Source: an uncultured Planctomycetota bacterium (lineage in GTDB: Bacteria > Planctomycetota > Phycisphaerae > SM23-33). Taken from it: a stretch of 49,569 nucleotides of DNA. The notes under the pieces were generated by a model. It was not told the DNA's origin. It saw nothing but the letters and a program-made list of their open reading frames with translations, and searched no databases. The stretch spans positions 1 to 49,569 of the forward strand of contig CAITIS010000103.1 of NCBI GenBank assembly GCA_903892515.1, read 5' to 3'. This document shows positions 16,154 to 24,512 of this stretch, piece after piece. Each line of letters opens with the position of its first letter. Position 1 is the stretch's first letter. The position numbers were made by a program, and so were the translations under genes.

Positions 16154-16501
16154 CTATTGCAATTTGGCCGGTTCGGCAACCTTTCGATATCCCATCGCCT
16201 TGACTATTTCCAGCACCTCGGTCCAGGTTGGGAAGGGGCGGTCGTTGAGTCGCTTGTATTCCTGGACGGCCATGAGGAAGTCAAACTGATCGGGCGTCAT
16301 TTCGCCTTCTTCGGCGCTGCGGCGATCTTCGCTGCGGCGTCGCCCCGGACCCCGGCGGCGATCCAGGCCCAGGCGGCGGTCCACCACTGCGGGACCGCGG
16401 CGATCCGTTCCGCGACGGTCTGGCCCGTCGAACGAGGTTTCTGCTGAGTCGGTGGCGGTGGCTGATTCAACGGAGGCAGCGTTGCGGTTTGTGTCATCCA
16501 T
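16154..16501 (-). CDS. Small protein with DRR-rich disordered middle, unknown
   Basis: Not recognised. The 115-residue product has a polar N-terminus, then a run with six DRR-type clusters between about residues 28 and 62 that should be disordered and locally very basic. A compact C-terminus follows ('MTPDQFDFLMAVQEYKRLN', then 'FPTWTEVLEIVKAMGYRKV') that looks like a small helical domain and may be the conserved part. ATG 16501 has GGAGAA about 7 nt upstream. It lies 78 nt after the acidic DUF2007-like gene and 25 nt before the membrane protein gene, all on one strand. Confidence 0.65.
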   Translation of the reverse strand: MDDTNRNAASVESATATDSAETSFDGPDRRGTDRRGPAVVDRRLGLDRRRGPGRRRSEDRRSAEEGEMTPDQFDFLMAVQEYKRLNDRPFPTWTEVLEIVKAMGYRKVAEPAKLQ

Positions 16502-16579
16502 GCGATTTCTCCATACTGAATAGACTCACTGCTAACATCGGCAATCGCATGGTGCGAGTGCAGCAGGAATCCAAGGCGA

Positions 16580-17077
16580 TTACTTGGCCTTGTCTTCCTC
16601 CTCCTCGCCTTCCTCTTCGTCTTCTTCCTCGTCCTCAATATCGTCGTCTTCTTCTTCGTCATCGAGGAGATCGTCTTCCTCGTCGTCCTCTTCTTCTTCC
16701 TCTTCCTCTTCTTCTTCCTCCTCTTCTTCTTCGCCTTCGAGTTCGAGTTCGTCGTCCGGTTCTTTCTCGGTCAGGCCTTCGAGTTCGTCCTCTTCCTCTT
16801 CTTCCTGGGTCTCATCCAGGACGTCCTCGGATTCTTCTGCCTCTTCGATGAATGACTTGGCCTCTTCCAGCAGCGATTGGGGGACCATGACGGCCATAGT
16901 GGCCTTGCCGCGTCCGGTGGGGCGGTAGTCCTCGTCGATCGAGGCGGGGATTCCGTAGTCCTCCAGAAGCTGGAAGTATCGCTCCGCCTCGTCCAGCGAG
17001 GCGACCTTCAGGACGGGGACGTAATCGCCCAGTTCCTCGTCTCCCAGATCGTCGAAATCTTTCTCTTCTTCTGCCAT
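16580..17077 (-). CDS. DUF2007-like domain with long acidic tail
   Basis: The first 80 or so residues resemble the small DUF2007 (putative signal-transducing) fold: 'VPVLKVASLDEAERYFQLLEDYG', then 'AVMVPQSLLEEAKSFIEEAE', a ferredoxin-like beta-alpha pattern. The remaining 85 or so residues are almost all Glu and Asp, with an unbroken run of about 15 Glu, encoded by GAG/GAA triplets. The tail is probably disordered and strongly negative. It is the first gene of the minus-strand cluster and is followed by a small protein with basic arginine clusters. The family call is moderate; a function cannot be given. Confidence 0.75.
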   Translation of the reverse strand: MAEEEKDFDDLGDEELGDYVPVLKVASLDEAERYFQLLEDYGIPASIDEDYRPTGRGKATMAVMVPQSLLEEAKSFIEEAEESEDVLDETQEEEEEDELEGLTEKEPDDELELEGEEEEEEEEEEEEEEEDDEEDDLLDDEEEDDDIEDEEEDEEEGEEEEDKAK

Positions 17078-17260
17078 GGCTGATGCCCTCGCAACTGGTT
17101 TAACTCAAACTATCCTAGGCAATGCAGGTGTATTCTATCGACCGATGGGCGGGATTTTTCAAGGCCAAATAGCCGCTTTGGTTGCGCCATTGCCTAGATT
17201 GTAGTAGAGCGCTCGCGGCGCGGTATTCACCTCCGTCGGTCCGCCGGCCGATAAAGGAGT

Positions 17261-18067
17261 ATGGCTTCTTTGCCTGGACCGAGAAAAATGACTATGCGTG
17301 CGATGCCTTTGGTGTTGCTCATAAGTGCCCTGGTTGTTGGCTGCGCTGATCCTGAGGCGGAGGATTTCACCTCGCCGGCGCGGCTGGACAAGGGGCTTGT
17401 CCTGATCCTGCCCGGCGTCGAGGGCGAGGGCTCGCTGAGCCACAGTATTCGCCAGGGCCTCAGCGATGCCGGCGTGGACTACGCCCTGAAGGTCTATCAG
17501 TGGGGCAGGCCGCTGCCGCTGCTGGGCTTGGCGTTCAACCAGATAGACTTGTCGGGCAACCGCGCCCAGGGCCAGAAGCTGGCTCGGATGATCGTCGAGT
17601 ACCAGGACGCGCACCCGAACCGGCCCGTGCACCTCATCGGGCACAGCGCCGGTGGGGGTGTTGTGGTCTTCGCGGCCGAGGCGCTGCCGCCTGGCCGCCA
17701 GATCGACGGGCTGGTGCTGCTCTCGGCCAGCCTCTCGGCACGTTATGACTTGAGCAAAGTCGCCCCGCACGTCAAGAAGGGCATTCTCAACTTCCATTCC
17801 GGTTCCGATGTTGTCGCCCTGATGGTCATCACCACGGCCTTTGGCAATGTCGATGGCGCACATGGCGGCTCAGCCGGGGCATTCGGCTTCGACAAGCCTG
17901 TTGCGGGCCTGTTCGAGATGGCCTGGACGGAAGAGATGGGCGAGACGACCGGCAACTCCGGCGGACACTTCGACAGCGCTGATGCGGAATTTGTCCGCAG
18001 CTACATTGCGCCGTGGGTGAAGGCCCCGCTCTGGCCGGCAGTGGCACTGGCCGATGTTAAGAAGTGA
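17261..18067 (+). CDS. Alpha/beta-hydrolase lipoprotein
   Basis: Predicted envelope-anchored serine hydrolase; substrate unknown. The 268-residue product starts with a lipoprotein signal ending in 'ISALVVGC' (Cys about 28). 'GLVLILPGVEGEG' marks the oxyanion side, 'LIGHSAGGG' is the nucleophile elbow (Ser about 130), and 'FHSGSDVVAL' and 'GGHFD' are candidate Asp and His positions. ATG 17261 lies very close to an AAGGAG, while in-frame ATG 17288 gives a more standard lipoprotein signal, so the start is uncertain by nine residues. It stands alone, convergent with the histidine kinase gene. Confidence 0.75.
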   Translation: MASLPGPRKMTMRAMPLVLLISALVVGCADPEAEDFTSPARLDKGLVLILPGVEGEGSLSHSIRQGLSDAGVDYALKVYQWGRPLPLLGLAFNQIDLSGNRAQGQKLARMIVEYQDAHPNRPVHLIGHSAGGGVVVFAAEALPPGRQIDGLVLLSASLSARYDLSKVAPHVKKGILNFHSGSDVVALMVITTAFGNVDGAHGGSAGAFGFDKPVAGLFEMAWTEEMGETTGNSGGHFDSADAEFVRSYIAPWVKAPLWPAVALADVKK

Positions 18068-18129
18068 ACGCAGATTCGTAGATGACGCAGATCAGATGTC
18101 GCAGAGGCGTTTCGGGGCAGTCGTCGAGG

Positions 18130-18942
18130 TCAGGAAGTGAATGCAGCCGAGTGAGCCGACGCCGCGGTAGCCACCGGGCGCCGCTTTTTCCCATCGGGCA
18201 GCGACACCGTGAAGCACGTCCCTTTGCCCAGCTCGCTTCGCACTCCCAGATGACCGCCGAGCGATTCGGCGATATGCTTGCAGATGGCCAAGCCCAGGCC
18301 GTTGCCGCCTTCGGACCGCGTGGTGAAGAAGGGCTGGAATATTCGCTCCATGTTTTCCGGCGCGATGCCGATGCCGGTGTCTGAGACCCGCAGCATCACC
18401 TGGGAACCTTCCTTCACCGCTTCGATCTGGATGCTTCCGCCCCGGCCCTTCTGCGCCACGGCCCAGCGGGCGTTGAGCACCAGGTTCAACAGCACCTGTG
18501 CCAGTTCGCCCGGGCGGGTGGACAGGGAGAGTTTTTCGGGCACTTTCACCACCAGGGTCACGCCGTCCTTTGCCGGGTCGCGGGCCATGGCGTCGAGCAC
18601 CTGGCTAACCAGCTCGGCCAGCTTGACGCTCTCGGGGTGGTCGCTGGGCTGGTTGTTCACCAGTGCCAGCAGGGCCTTGCTGACCGCGCAGGCCCGCTTT
18701 GCCCCGTTTAGAGAGAAGCGGACGCACTTTTCCTGCATGACCGGGTCGCCGTCGCTGGCGAGCATGGCATAGGTCAGGATGGGCGTAAGGATGTTGTTGA
18801 ACTCGTGGGCAACCATGGCGGCCATGGTGCCGACGGTGGCCAGACGTTGGGCATGAGAAAGCTGAGCCCTCAGGTGGGCAACTTCCTCTCTCAACGCGGC
18901 CTCTACACTTGCCTCTTTGCGTTCGCGGGCGATAGTACCCAT
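18130..18942 (-). CDS. Soluble sensor histidine kinase without input domain
   Basis: Autophosphorylating histidine kinase of a two-component pathway. The 270-residue product has an N-terminal helix suited to dimerisation, the H-box 'VAHEFNNILTPI' (His about 46), N-box 'QVLLNLVLNARWAV', G1 'VSDTGIGIAPE', F-box 'FQPFFTTR' and G2 'GNGLGLAICK'. There is no membrane span, PAS or GAF domain, and no adjacent response regulator, so it is an orphan that must be activated by another protein or a soluble cue. A coding start at ATG 18942 is plausible. Confidence 0.9.
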   Translation of the reverse strand: MGTIARERKEASVEAALREEVAHLRAQLSHAQRLATVGTMAAMVAHEFNNILTPILTYAMLASDGDPVMQEKCVRFSLNGAKRACAVSKALLALVNNQPSDHPESVKLAELVSQVLDAMARDPAKDGVTLVVKVPEKLSLSTRPGELAQVLLNLVLNARWAVAQKGRGGSIQIEAVKEGSQVMLRVSDTGIGIAPENMERIFQPFFTTRSEGGNGLGLAICKHIAESLGGHLGVRSELGKGTCFTVSLPDGKKRRPVATAASAHSAAFTS

Positions 18943-19023
18943 GGGAATCCAATCTTGACGGGTTCAGTGCTTACTATCTCAATATCGGCTAGAATCACCT
19001 GACAACTTGACCGGGAGCCTGGC

Positions 19024-19290
19024 ATGGATGAATATGAAAAACTCCGACTGCTGCTGGACCTGGCCAAATCTTTGGGACTGGCGGTCCGTCCCGGCCCCAG
19101 TTCCGACGGTGCCGGCGGGGGAAGCTTGGTCCGGCTCAGGGGGCAGGAAATCCTCTTTCTGGATAACCGATCTTCCGTGACGGATCGCCTGGCCGTGACG
19201 GCGCAGGCCCTGTCGGGCCGGCCCGAACTGGAGGAGATGTACCTATCTCCGGAGATTCGCGAACTGCTGGAGGCCAGCGGCCAAGGATAG
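19024..19290 (+). CDS. Small conserved-looking protein, unknown
   Basis: Not recognised. The 88-residue product starts with a charged helix ('MDEYEKLRLLLDLAKSLGL'), then a Gly-rich turn, 'SLVRLRGQEILFLD' and a second helical part. GGGAG lies about 7 nt before ATG 19024. Compact, without signal peptide or membrane span. The gap to the ABC operon (19291-19480) holds fragments of two dispersed repeats: 'GGTGGCATGGTCACGC' near 19295 and 'GGTGGGACTCG...GGGCCCACCCTGC' at 19342-19378. Confidence 0.6.
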   Translation: MDEYEKLRLLLDLAKSLGLAVRPGPSSDGAGGGSLVRLRGQEILFLDNRSSVTDRLAVTAQALSGRPELEEMYLSPEIRELLEASGQG

Positions 19291-19480
19291 CGCCGGTGGC
19301 ATGGTCACGCTTTTGTTGGTGCGACGATGTTCAGACGCTCCGGTGGGACTCGTCGCTTCGCTCCTGGGCCCACCCTGCATCACTGCCGTACGTCTTGACT
19401 TCACCGCATCGACGCGTCTTGACGCAGTCCATCCATGACGGTACAAGGTCGGTCTTTCACATTCCATCCAGCGGAGCCGT

Positions 19481-20461
19481 ATGAGCGCCATCGTCGTCAA
19501 GAATCTCGTCAAGACCTTTAAGGTTGCGCAGCGCACCGCCGGCACGCTGGGGGCCTTTGCTGGGCTGTTTCACCGCCGGCATTGCACAGTTACCGCTTTG
19601 GACGGCATCAGCTTTACGATCCAGCCGGGCGAACTCATCGGCTACATTGGCCCCAACGGCGCGGGCAAGAGCACGACCATCAAGATCCTCTCGGGCATCC
19701 TCCTGCCCGATAGTGGCCAGGTCGAAGTCCTCGGCCTGACGCCCTGGAAGAACCGCATTAACACCGTCCGCCAACTTGGCGTGGTCTTTGGCCAGCGGAC
19801 GCAGCTCTGGTGGGATCTGCCCGTCATCGAGTCCTTCGACCTGCTCAAGGACATCTACAATGTGCCGCCCGGCGACTATCGCCAGCGGCTCGATGAACTC
19901 GTGACCCTGCTCGATCTGAAAGAGTTTCTCGACGTGCCGGTGCGGCAGCTGAGTCTCGGCCAGCGGATGCGCTGCGACATTGCGGCGGCGCTGCTGCACG
20001 GGCCGAGAATCCTGTACCTGGATGAGCCGACCATCGGCCTGGACGCTGTGAGCATGCTGGCCGTGCGCGACTTCATCCGCCAGCTCAATCGTCAGCGCAA
20101 GCTCACGGTCATTCTCACCACGCACGACATGGACGACATCGAGGCCCTGTGCCAGCGCGTGCTGGTGATTCACCAGGGGCATGTGCTCTCCGACGGCAGT
20201 CTGGATGAGCTTCGAGCCCGCTTTGGCCGCGAGCGCCGGCTGATCGTGGACTTGCAGGACGAGGACGGGGTGGTGCAGGACCCGCAGGCCACGGTTGTGC
20301 GGCGCGAGGGCCGGAGAGTCACGTTGGCGTTCGATCCGGCCCAGGTGCCCCCGGCCGCGCTGGTAGCGCGCGTAACGGCCGCTCACCAGGTGCGCGACTT
20401 GTTCGTGGAGAATCCGCCCATCGACGAGATCATCGCTCGCATCTACCGGAGCGCCACGTGA
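19481..20461 (+). CDS. ABC transporter ATP-binding protein (ABC-2 exporter type)
   Basis: Energises the two permeases encoded next to it; the exported compound is unknown. The 326-residue product has Walker A 'GPNGAGKST' (about 58-66), Q-loop region 'FGQRTQLWWDLP', signature 'LSLGQRMR', Walker B 'ILYLDEP' and H-loop 'TTHDMDD'. The 'WWDLP' segment and the 'IDEIIARIYR' tail are typical of the DUF990-linked exporter ATPases. It overlaps the first permease (GTG 20458). Confidence 0.93.
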   Translation: MSAIVVKNLVKTFKVAQRTAGTLGAFAGLFHRRHCTVTALDGISFTIQPGELIGYIGPNGAGKSTTIKILSGILLPDSGQVEVLGLTPWKNRINTVRQLGVVFGQRTQLWWDLPVIESFDLLKDIYNVPPGDYRQRLDELVTLLDLKEFLDVPVRQLSLGQRMRCDIAAALLHGPRILYLDEPTIGLDAVSMLAVRDFIRQLNRQRKLTVILTTHDMDDIEALCQRVLVIHQGHVLSDGSLDELRARFGRERRLIVDLQDEDGVVQDPQATVVRREGRRVTLAFDPAQVPPAALVARVTAAHQVRDLFVENPPIDEIIARIYRSAT

Positions 20462-21243
20462 GGCCGTACCTGGCCATCCTGTCGGCGCGGTTCCGCATGC
20501 TGCTGCAATACCGCTCTGCCGCGGCGGCGGGCTTTGTCACGCAGCTCTTCTGGGGCCTGATTCGCATGATGATCTTCCAGGCCTTCATGGAGAACTCGAT
20601 TTCCCCGCCGCTGGATTCACGCCAGATCCTGGGCTACATCTGGCTGACGCAGGCGTTCTTGCTGCTGGCGATGGTGCAGGGCGACGGGGAAATCCAGGCC
20701 ATGATCCGTACCGGCAACATCGGCTACGAGTTGCTCAGGCCGGTGGACTTGCAGTGCTTGTGGCTCAGCCGCAAGATCGCCACGCGGCTGGCTCCGACGT
20801 TGCTGCGGTGCGTGCCGCTGATCGGGTTTGCGGCATTGATGGGCTGGCTGGACTGGCCCGGGCTGGCATCGGCGCTGGCCGGGGTCGCGGCGCTGGCCGG
20901 GGCGGTGCTGCTATCGAGCTGCGTGTGCATGCTGATGGACATAAGCATGTTCTGGACGGTTTCCGGGGCGGGCATGAACCGTCTGATCGGGGCCATAACG
21001 GTTTTCTTCAGCGGCCAATTGATCCCGCTGCCGCTGCTGCCGGATGCGTGGCAGACGACGCTGGCGATCCTGCCCTTCCGCGGGCTGGCCGACGCGCCAT
21101 TCCGGCTGCTGCTGGGACAGATTCCAGCGAGCCACGTCGTCGGCGTGGTGGCCCATCAGCTGATTTGGGCGGGGTTGCTGAGCCTGCTGATTCGCGGCCT
21201 GATGGCACGCTCGCTGCGACGAGTCGTGATACAGGGGGGCTGA
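20458..21243 (+). CDS. ABC-2 type permease (first subunit)
   Basis: Membrane subunit of the exporter. The 261-residue product has about six hydrophobic spans ('AGFVTQLFWGLIRMMIFQAF', 'ILGYIWLTQAFLLLAMVQ', 'GVAALAGAVLLSSCVCML', 'LIGAITVFFSGQLIPLPLLP', and two more). It also has 'GDGEIQAMIRTGNIGYELLRPVD', the cytoplasmic segment typical of DUF990-type permeases. The GTG start overlaps the ATPase stop by 4 nt, and the next gene starts 1 nt after this stop. Confidence 0.85.
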   Translation: MRPYLAILSARFRMLLQYRSAAAAGFVTQLFWGLIRMMIFQAFMENSISPPLDSRQILGYIWLTQAFLLLAMVQGDGEIQAMIRTGNIGYELLRPVDLQCLWLSRKIATRLAPTLLRCVPLIGFAALMGWLDWPGLASALAGVAALAGAVLLSSCVCMLMDISMFWTVSGAGMNRLIGAITVFFSGQLIPLPLLPDAWQTTLAILPFRGLADAPFRLLLGQIPASHVVGVVAHQLIWAGLLSLLIRGLMARSLRRVVIQGG

Positions 21244-21244
21244 C

Positions 21245-22048
21245 ATGAACGCAGTGGGCCTGTACTTCCGCTACGTCGGCGTCTCGTTTCGCTCGCAGAT
21301 GCAGTATCGCTGGTCGACGATTCTGTCGACGCTGGGCGTGTTCATCACGCTGGCGCTGGAGTTTGCGGCCATCTGGGGCCTGTTCCATCGTTTCGGCACG
21401 CTGCGGGGCTGGACGCTGGCGGAGGTGGCGCTGCTGTACGGCATCGTCACGGTCGGCTTTGCGATGGCAGAGGGAGTTGCCCGGGGCTTTGACATGTTCG
21501 GAAACATGGTGCGGATGGGCGACTTCGACCGGCTGTTGCTCCGGCCACGTCCGCTGGCGTTGCAGGTCGCGGGCCAGGAATTGGGCATGCACCGGGCAGG
21601 CCGGGCGATTCAGGGAGCGATGGTGCTGGGGTGGGCGTGGACGTCGCTGCACCTGGGCTGGCAGTGGCAGCTGCTGGGGCTGCTGGGCCTGGCGATTCTG
21701 GGCACCGCCTGCCTGTTCTACGGGATCTACATCCTTCAGGCGACGTACTGCTTCTGGAGCATCCAATCGCTGGAGGTCTTTTCGGTGGTCACGTACGGTG
21801 CTAGTGAGACCGCCCAGTTTCCGATGTCGATCTACCGGCCTTGGTTTCGCCGGTTCTTCACGTTTGTCATGCCGCTGGCGGCCGTGACGTATTATCCAGC
21901 CTTGCCGCTGCTGGGGCGGTCCGACGGGACGCTGCGCACGCCGACGTGGTTTGGCTGGGTTTCGCCGCTGATCGGCGTGGCCTTTCTGCTGGCGAGTCTG
22001 TGGGTATGGCGCTTCGGCGTGCGGCACTACCGCTCCACGGGAAGCTGA
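21245..22048 (+). CDS. ABC-2 type permease (second subunit, DUF990-like)
   Basis: Second membrane half of the exporter. The 267-residue product parallels its neighbour: 'FRSQMQYRWSTILSTLGVFITLALEFAAIWGLF' near the N-terminus, then 'MFGNMVRMGDFDRLLLRPR' in the same position as the related loop of the first permease, and further spans to the C-terminus. Two non-identical permeases plus one ATPase is the usual composition of this exporter type. AGGGGG precedes ATG 21245. The operon ends here; a repeat block follows. Confidence 0.85.
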   Translation: MNAVGLYFRYVGVSFRSQMQYRWSTILSTLGVFITLALEFAAIWGLFHRFGTLRGWTLAEVALLYGIVTVGFAMAEGVARGFDMFGNMVRMGDFDRLLLRPRPLALQVAGQELGMHRAGRAIQGAMVLGWAWTSLHLGWQWQLLGLLGLAILGTACLFYGIYILQATYCFWSIQSLEVFSVVTYGASETAQFPMSIYRPWFRRFFTFVMPLAAVTYYPALPLLGRSDGTLRTPTWFGWVSPLIGVAFLLASLWVWRFGVRHYRSTGS

Positions 22049-22114
22049 CCCCGCCGCGCGCCGGGTGAACGCCCCGTTCGGCTGGCAGTCCCTTGCCCCG
22101 GAGGGGCAAAGGCC

Positions 22115-22333
22115 TGTAGCCACGGGTGGAGCGCAGGCCGCCGGAGGCGGTCCGCAGCGCAACCCGTGGAAAGAGTTGTTGTTTCACCCGCCCCGGCGGG
22201 GGCGGAGGAAGGCCATGATTTCGACCGGGCCGGTAAGGCTCCTTCGCCCCTCCGGGGCGAACGCAAAAGAATGTCGCTCCACGGGTTCCGCGTCCGGCGG
22301 CTTCGCCGACCTGCCGCTCCACCCGTGGCTACA
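22115..22333. mobile_element. MITE-like element with TGTAGCCACGGGTGGAGC ends
   Basis: TGTAGCCACGGGTGGAGC at 22115 is matched by its exact reverse complement ending at 22333. Symmetry extends outward, with GCCCCGGAGGGGC on the left and GGCCCCGCTGGGGCC on the right. Internal subrepeats of CACGGGT and several GC-rich hairpins occur. No ORF supports an encoded transposase. Confidence 0.75.
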
Positions 22334-22360
22334 TCCCTCGGCCCCGCTGGGGCCGAACAA

Positions 22361-22450
22361 ATCAAAGCCATCTTCATCAGATCAAAGCCATCTTCACCAG
22401 ATCAAAAGCCTTCTTCTTCAGATCAAAGCCTTCTTCAAATCAAAGCTCTT
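22361..22450 (+). repeat. Tandem array, about 20-bp unit (ATCAAAGCCATCTTCATCAG)
   Basis: Units start at 22361, 22381, 22401, 22422 and 22439, each beginning ATCAAA and most continuing AGCC.TCTTC. The array is lower in GC than its surroundings. It directly follows the palindromic element. Confidence 0.85.
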
Positions 22451-22610
22451 TCGATGTTCGAGACTCCGACGTGAGCGACTTGCTCTTCTCGCCAGAAAAG
22501 GCATGTCGCACACGCTGCCGCTAAGACGGTAACCCGGGTGTTTACGCCATCATCCTGAACCGGTAGCATCACAGCCGATCTGCGACGTTGGCTGCTAAAG
22601 GAGACATCAC

Positions 22611-24341
22611 ATGCGTTCGTTCCGTCCCATCATGAGTGTAGTGATCGTCACGTTGTGCGTATGCCTGCCTATGCTGGCCCAAGACAAGCCCGCAGGCCCG
22701 GCTTCGGGACCGGCTAGTTCGCCCGCTGCGTCGGCCGGTGAGGCTGCGTCGCTACCGGCCGTGCCCAGGATCGTCAGCGAGTTGGTGAATCAGCGGATCA
22801 AGTTCGATCCGTTCTGCTTCGTTGGCCCGCAGTTCCCCAACTGCGAGTTTGAAGTTCCCCAGACGGCTCGCGAACTGCTGGGACCCTACACGCTCAAGGT
22901 CGCCTTCTATGACGCCACCGGCCAGCCGGTCACGTCGGCGGAAAAGCTGGGGCGATACGCCGCCGTCGTGACGATCGTTCGGCCAGGCATGCGCGAGAGC
23001 CGCCGCTTCGTGACGCTCTGCCGCATCGCGGCCGAGTTGCCATCGCTGCCCGCAGCCAGCCAGCCGGCCAGCCTAACTCAAGCCGGTGTGGACGCGTCGC
23101 TCTTGGCCCCACGGGCCGGGGAGTTCGCCACCTGGCTGGGCAAACCCAAATTCAGCCAAGCCACGCCCGATGCGAATCTCGCCGCCATGACGGCCGGGCT
23201 GTTTGACTTGGCCCAGCTCAAGGCCGACGGCAAAGAGCTGCCGACCGACAACCTCATTCGCCTGGACCGCCAGTGGTGGGTGAACTTCAAACGCGGGTTG
23301 TACGGCTACGACAAGGCCGCCACGCCTTTCCTGGGCCCTCGGCCTATCGAGGGCGAACCTGCCCGCGTCATGCACGAGGGCACGCTGGCGGAAGCCGGCA
23401 TGAAGAGTGACACCGTCGCCGCCATCGACGCTGCGGCCGAGCTGTGGGTCAAGGAAGTGAACCTGGGCTTCAGCCTGACGGTCGTTCGCCACGGCGTTGT
23501 CATCGTCAACAAGGGCTACGGTTCGGTCAAGACCCCGACCAACGGCAAGGACGGCCCGTTCACAGCCGAAACGGTCGGGCCGCTGGCATCGACGACCAAG
23601 TTCTTCACGGCCGTGATGGTGGCGCAGTTTGCCGACCAGGGCCTCATCGGCCTGGACGAGCCGGTGGCCAAGTACATCCCGGCCATGCAGGGCGTGCAAG
23701 TCGTGCGGCCTTTGACGGTGCGGGCTGCCTTCCTTCACACCGGCGGCTTCGCGGGTCAGCAGTGGGGCGACCTGGTGAACGATCTGGAAGAAGTGGTGGC
23801 TGATTTCTACCCGTCGATGCAGGTCGGGCTGCGGCACCAGTACGACGGCACGGGCATGGCCCTGGTGGCCAAGGCGATGGAGATGATGACCGGCGAGTCG
23901 ATGCCGCGACTGTTCCACCGCTGCCTATTCGGGCCGCTGGAGTGCAAGAGCATTGACACCGACTACACATCCTTCGGCAGCGTGGCCAATTCGTACGACC
24001 TGGCCAAGGTCGGGCAGATGATGGCCAACGGCGGTGCGTACGGCAAGTGGCGGTTCACCAGCCCTCAGATCATCCAGCAGATGATGCCGATCTCCGGCCA
24101 GGATCGCTTCCCGCCGGATATGACGGTCCGCTGGGGCATCGGGATCAAGCAGTTCGACGTCGACGGCTTGAGCGAACAGGCCTATGGGCATCCCGGCGCC
24201 GGCGGCTCGTGCGTGGTGATTGACCCGCAGCGGGACCTGGTCATCGCGATGGTGCGGATGGACGAGGGGCCTGACTACAGGGCGTTTCTCAGGAAGCGTG
24301 GCCGGCTGTACAAGGCGATTTTAGATTCCATCGAGAAGTGA
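22611..24341 (+). CDS. Secreted beta-lactamase-fold serine hydrolase
   Basis: Serine beta-lactamase/penicillin-binding superfamily (class C/esterase type); substrate unknown. The 576-residue product has a Sec signal (cleavage probably after 'LPMLA'), a Pro/Ala/Ser-rich linker and an N-terminal domain of about 220 residues not recognised. The catalytic domain follows: 'LASTTKFF' gives the S-x-x-K motif (about 327) and 'YGHPGAGGS' the H-x-G motif (about 525). The tyrosine motif reads 'YDGTG', so the usual Asn of Y-x-N is absent. AAGGAGA lies 6-7 nt before ATG 22611. It is followed by a strong terminator. Confidence 0.85.
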   Translation: MRSFRPIMSVVIVTLCVCLPMLAQDKPAGPASGPASSPAASAGEAASLPAVPRIVSELVNQRIKFDPFCFVGPQFPNCEFEVPQTARELLGPYTLKVAFYDATGQPVTSAEKLGRYAAVVTIVRPGMRESRRFVTLCRIAAELPSLPAASQPASLTQAGVDASLLAPRAGEFATWLGKPKFSQATPDANLAAMTAGLFDLAQLKADGKELPTDNLIRLDRQWWVNFKRGLYGYDKAATPFLGPRPIEGEPARVMHEGTLAEAGMKSDTVAAIDAAAELWVKEVNLGFSLTVVRHGVVIVNKGYGSVKTPTNGKDGPFTAETVGPLASTTKFFTAVMVAQFADQGLIGLDEPVAKYIPAMQGVQVVRPLTVRAAFLHTGGFAGQQWGDLVNDLEEVVADFYPSMQVGLRHQYDGTGMALVAKAMEMMTGESMPRLFHRCLFGPLECKSIDTDYTSFGSVANSYDLAKVGQMMANGGAYGKWRFTSPQIIQQMMPISGQDRFPPDMTVRWGIGIKQFDVDGLSEQAYGHPGAGGSCVVIDPQRDLVIAMVRMDEGPDYRAFLRKRGRLYKAILDSIEK

Positions 24342-24373
24342 TCGCGCAAACGAGGATTGATCGCGCAAAAAAA

Positions 24374-24407
24374 AGACAACCACCCGCCACGCCCGGCGGG
24401 TGGTTGT
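24374..24407. terminator. Rho-independent terminator, probably bidirectional
   Basis: A perfect hairpin ACAACCACCCGCC / GGCGGGTGGTTGT with a 6-nt loop is preceded by a run of A and followed by a short T-rich tract. It can therefore end transcripts of the hydrolase gene and of the opposing Nfu gene. Confidence 0.85.
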
Positions 24408-24512
24408 TCTCTCGGGCTCGGAGAACTCTTCGTACTTTATTGTTTGTTCTGGCCTACTCTGGCCTTCGAGGTAGAGGCCCGAGCCCATCGCTCATAACGG
24501 TTAACGTTCCTC

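Larger units (their letters stand above)
22049..22610. repeat. Gap with a long inverted-repeat element and a tandem array
   Basis: No gene is credible. 22095-22353 is one palindromic element (see separate entry) and 22361-22450 a tandem array. The final 150 bp should hold the promoter and the AAGGAGA ribosome site of the next gene. ORFs here are out-of-frame readings of the repeats. Confidence 0.75.

Noticed and set aside
16584..16928. Plus-strand poly-Ser open frame
   Set aside because: Complement of the GAG/GAA tract of the acidic protein; no start context or domain.
21008..22162. 384-codon minus-strand frame across both ABC permease genes
   Set aside because: Covers conserved membrane protein genes in the other direction and runs into a palindromic repeat; the product is Arg/Gln/Pro-rich.
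22361..22450. Possible CRISPR array
   Set aside because: Units are contiguous with no spacers and vary in length; no cas gene in the window.
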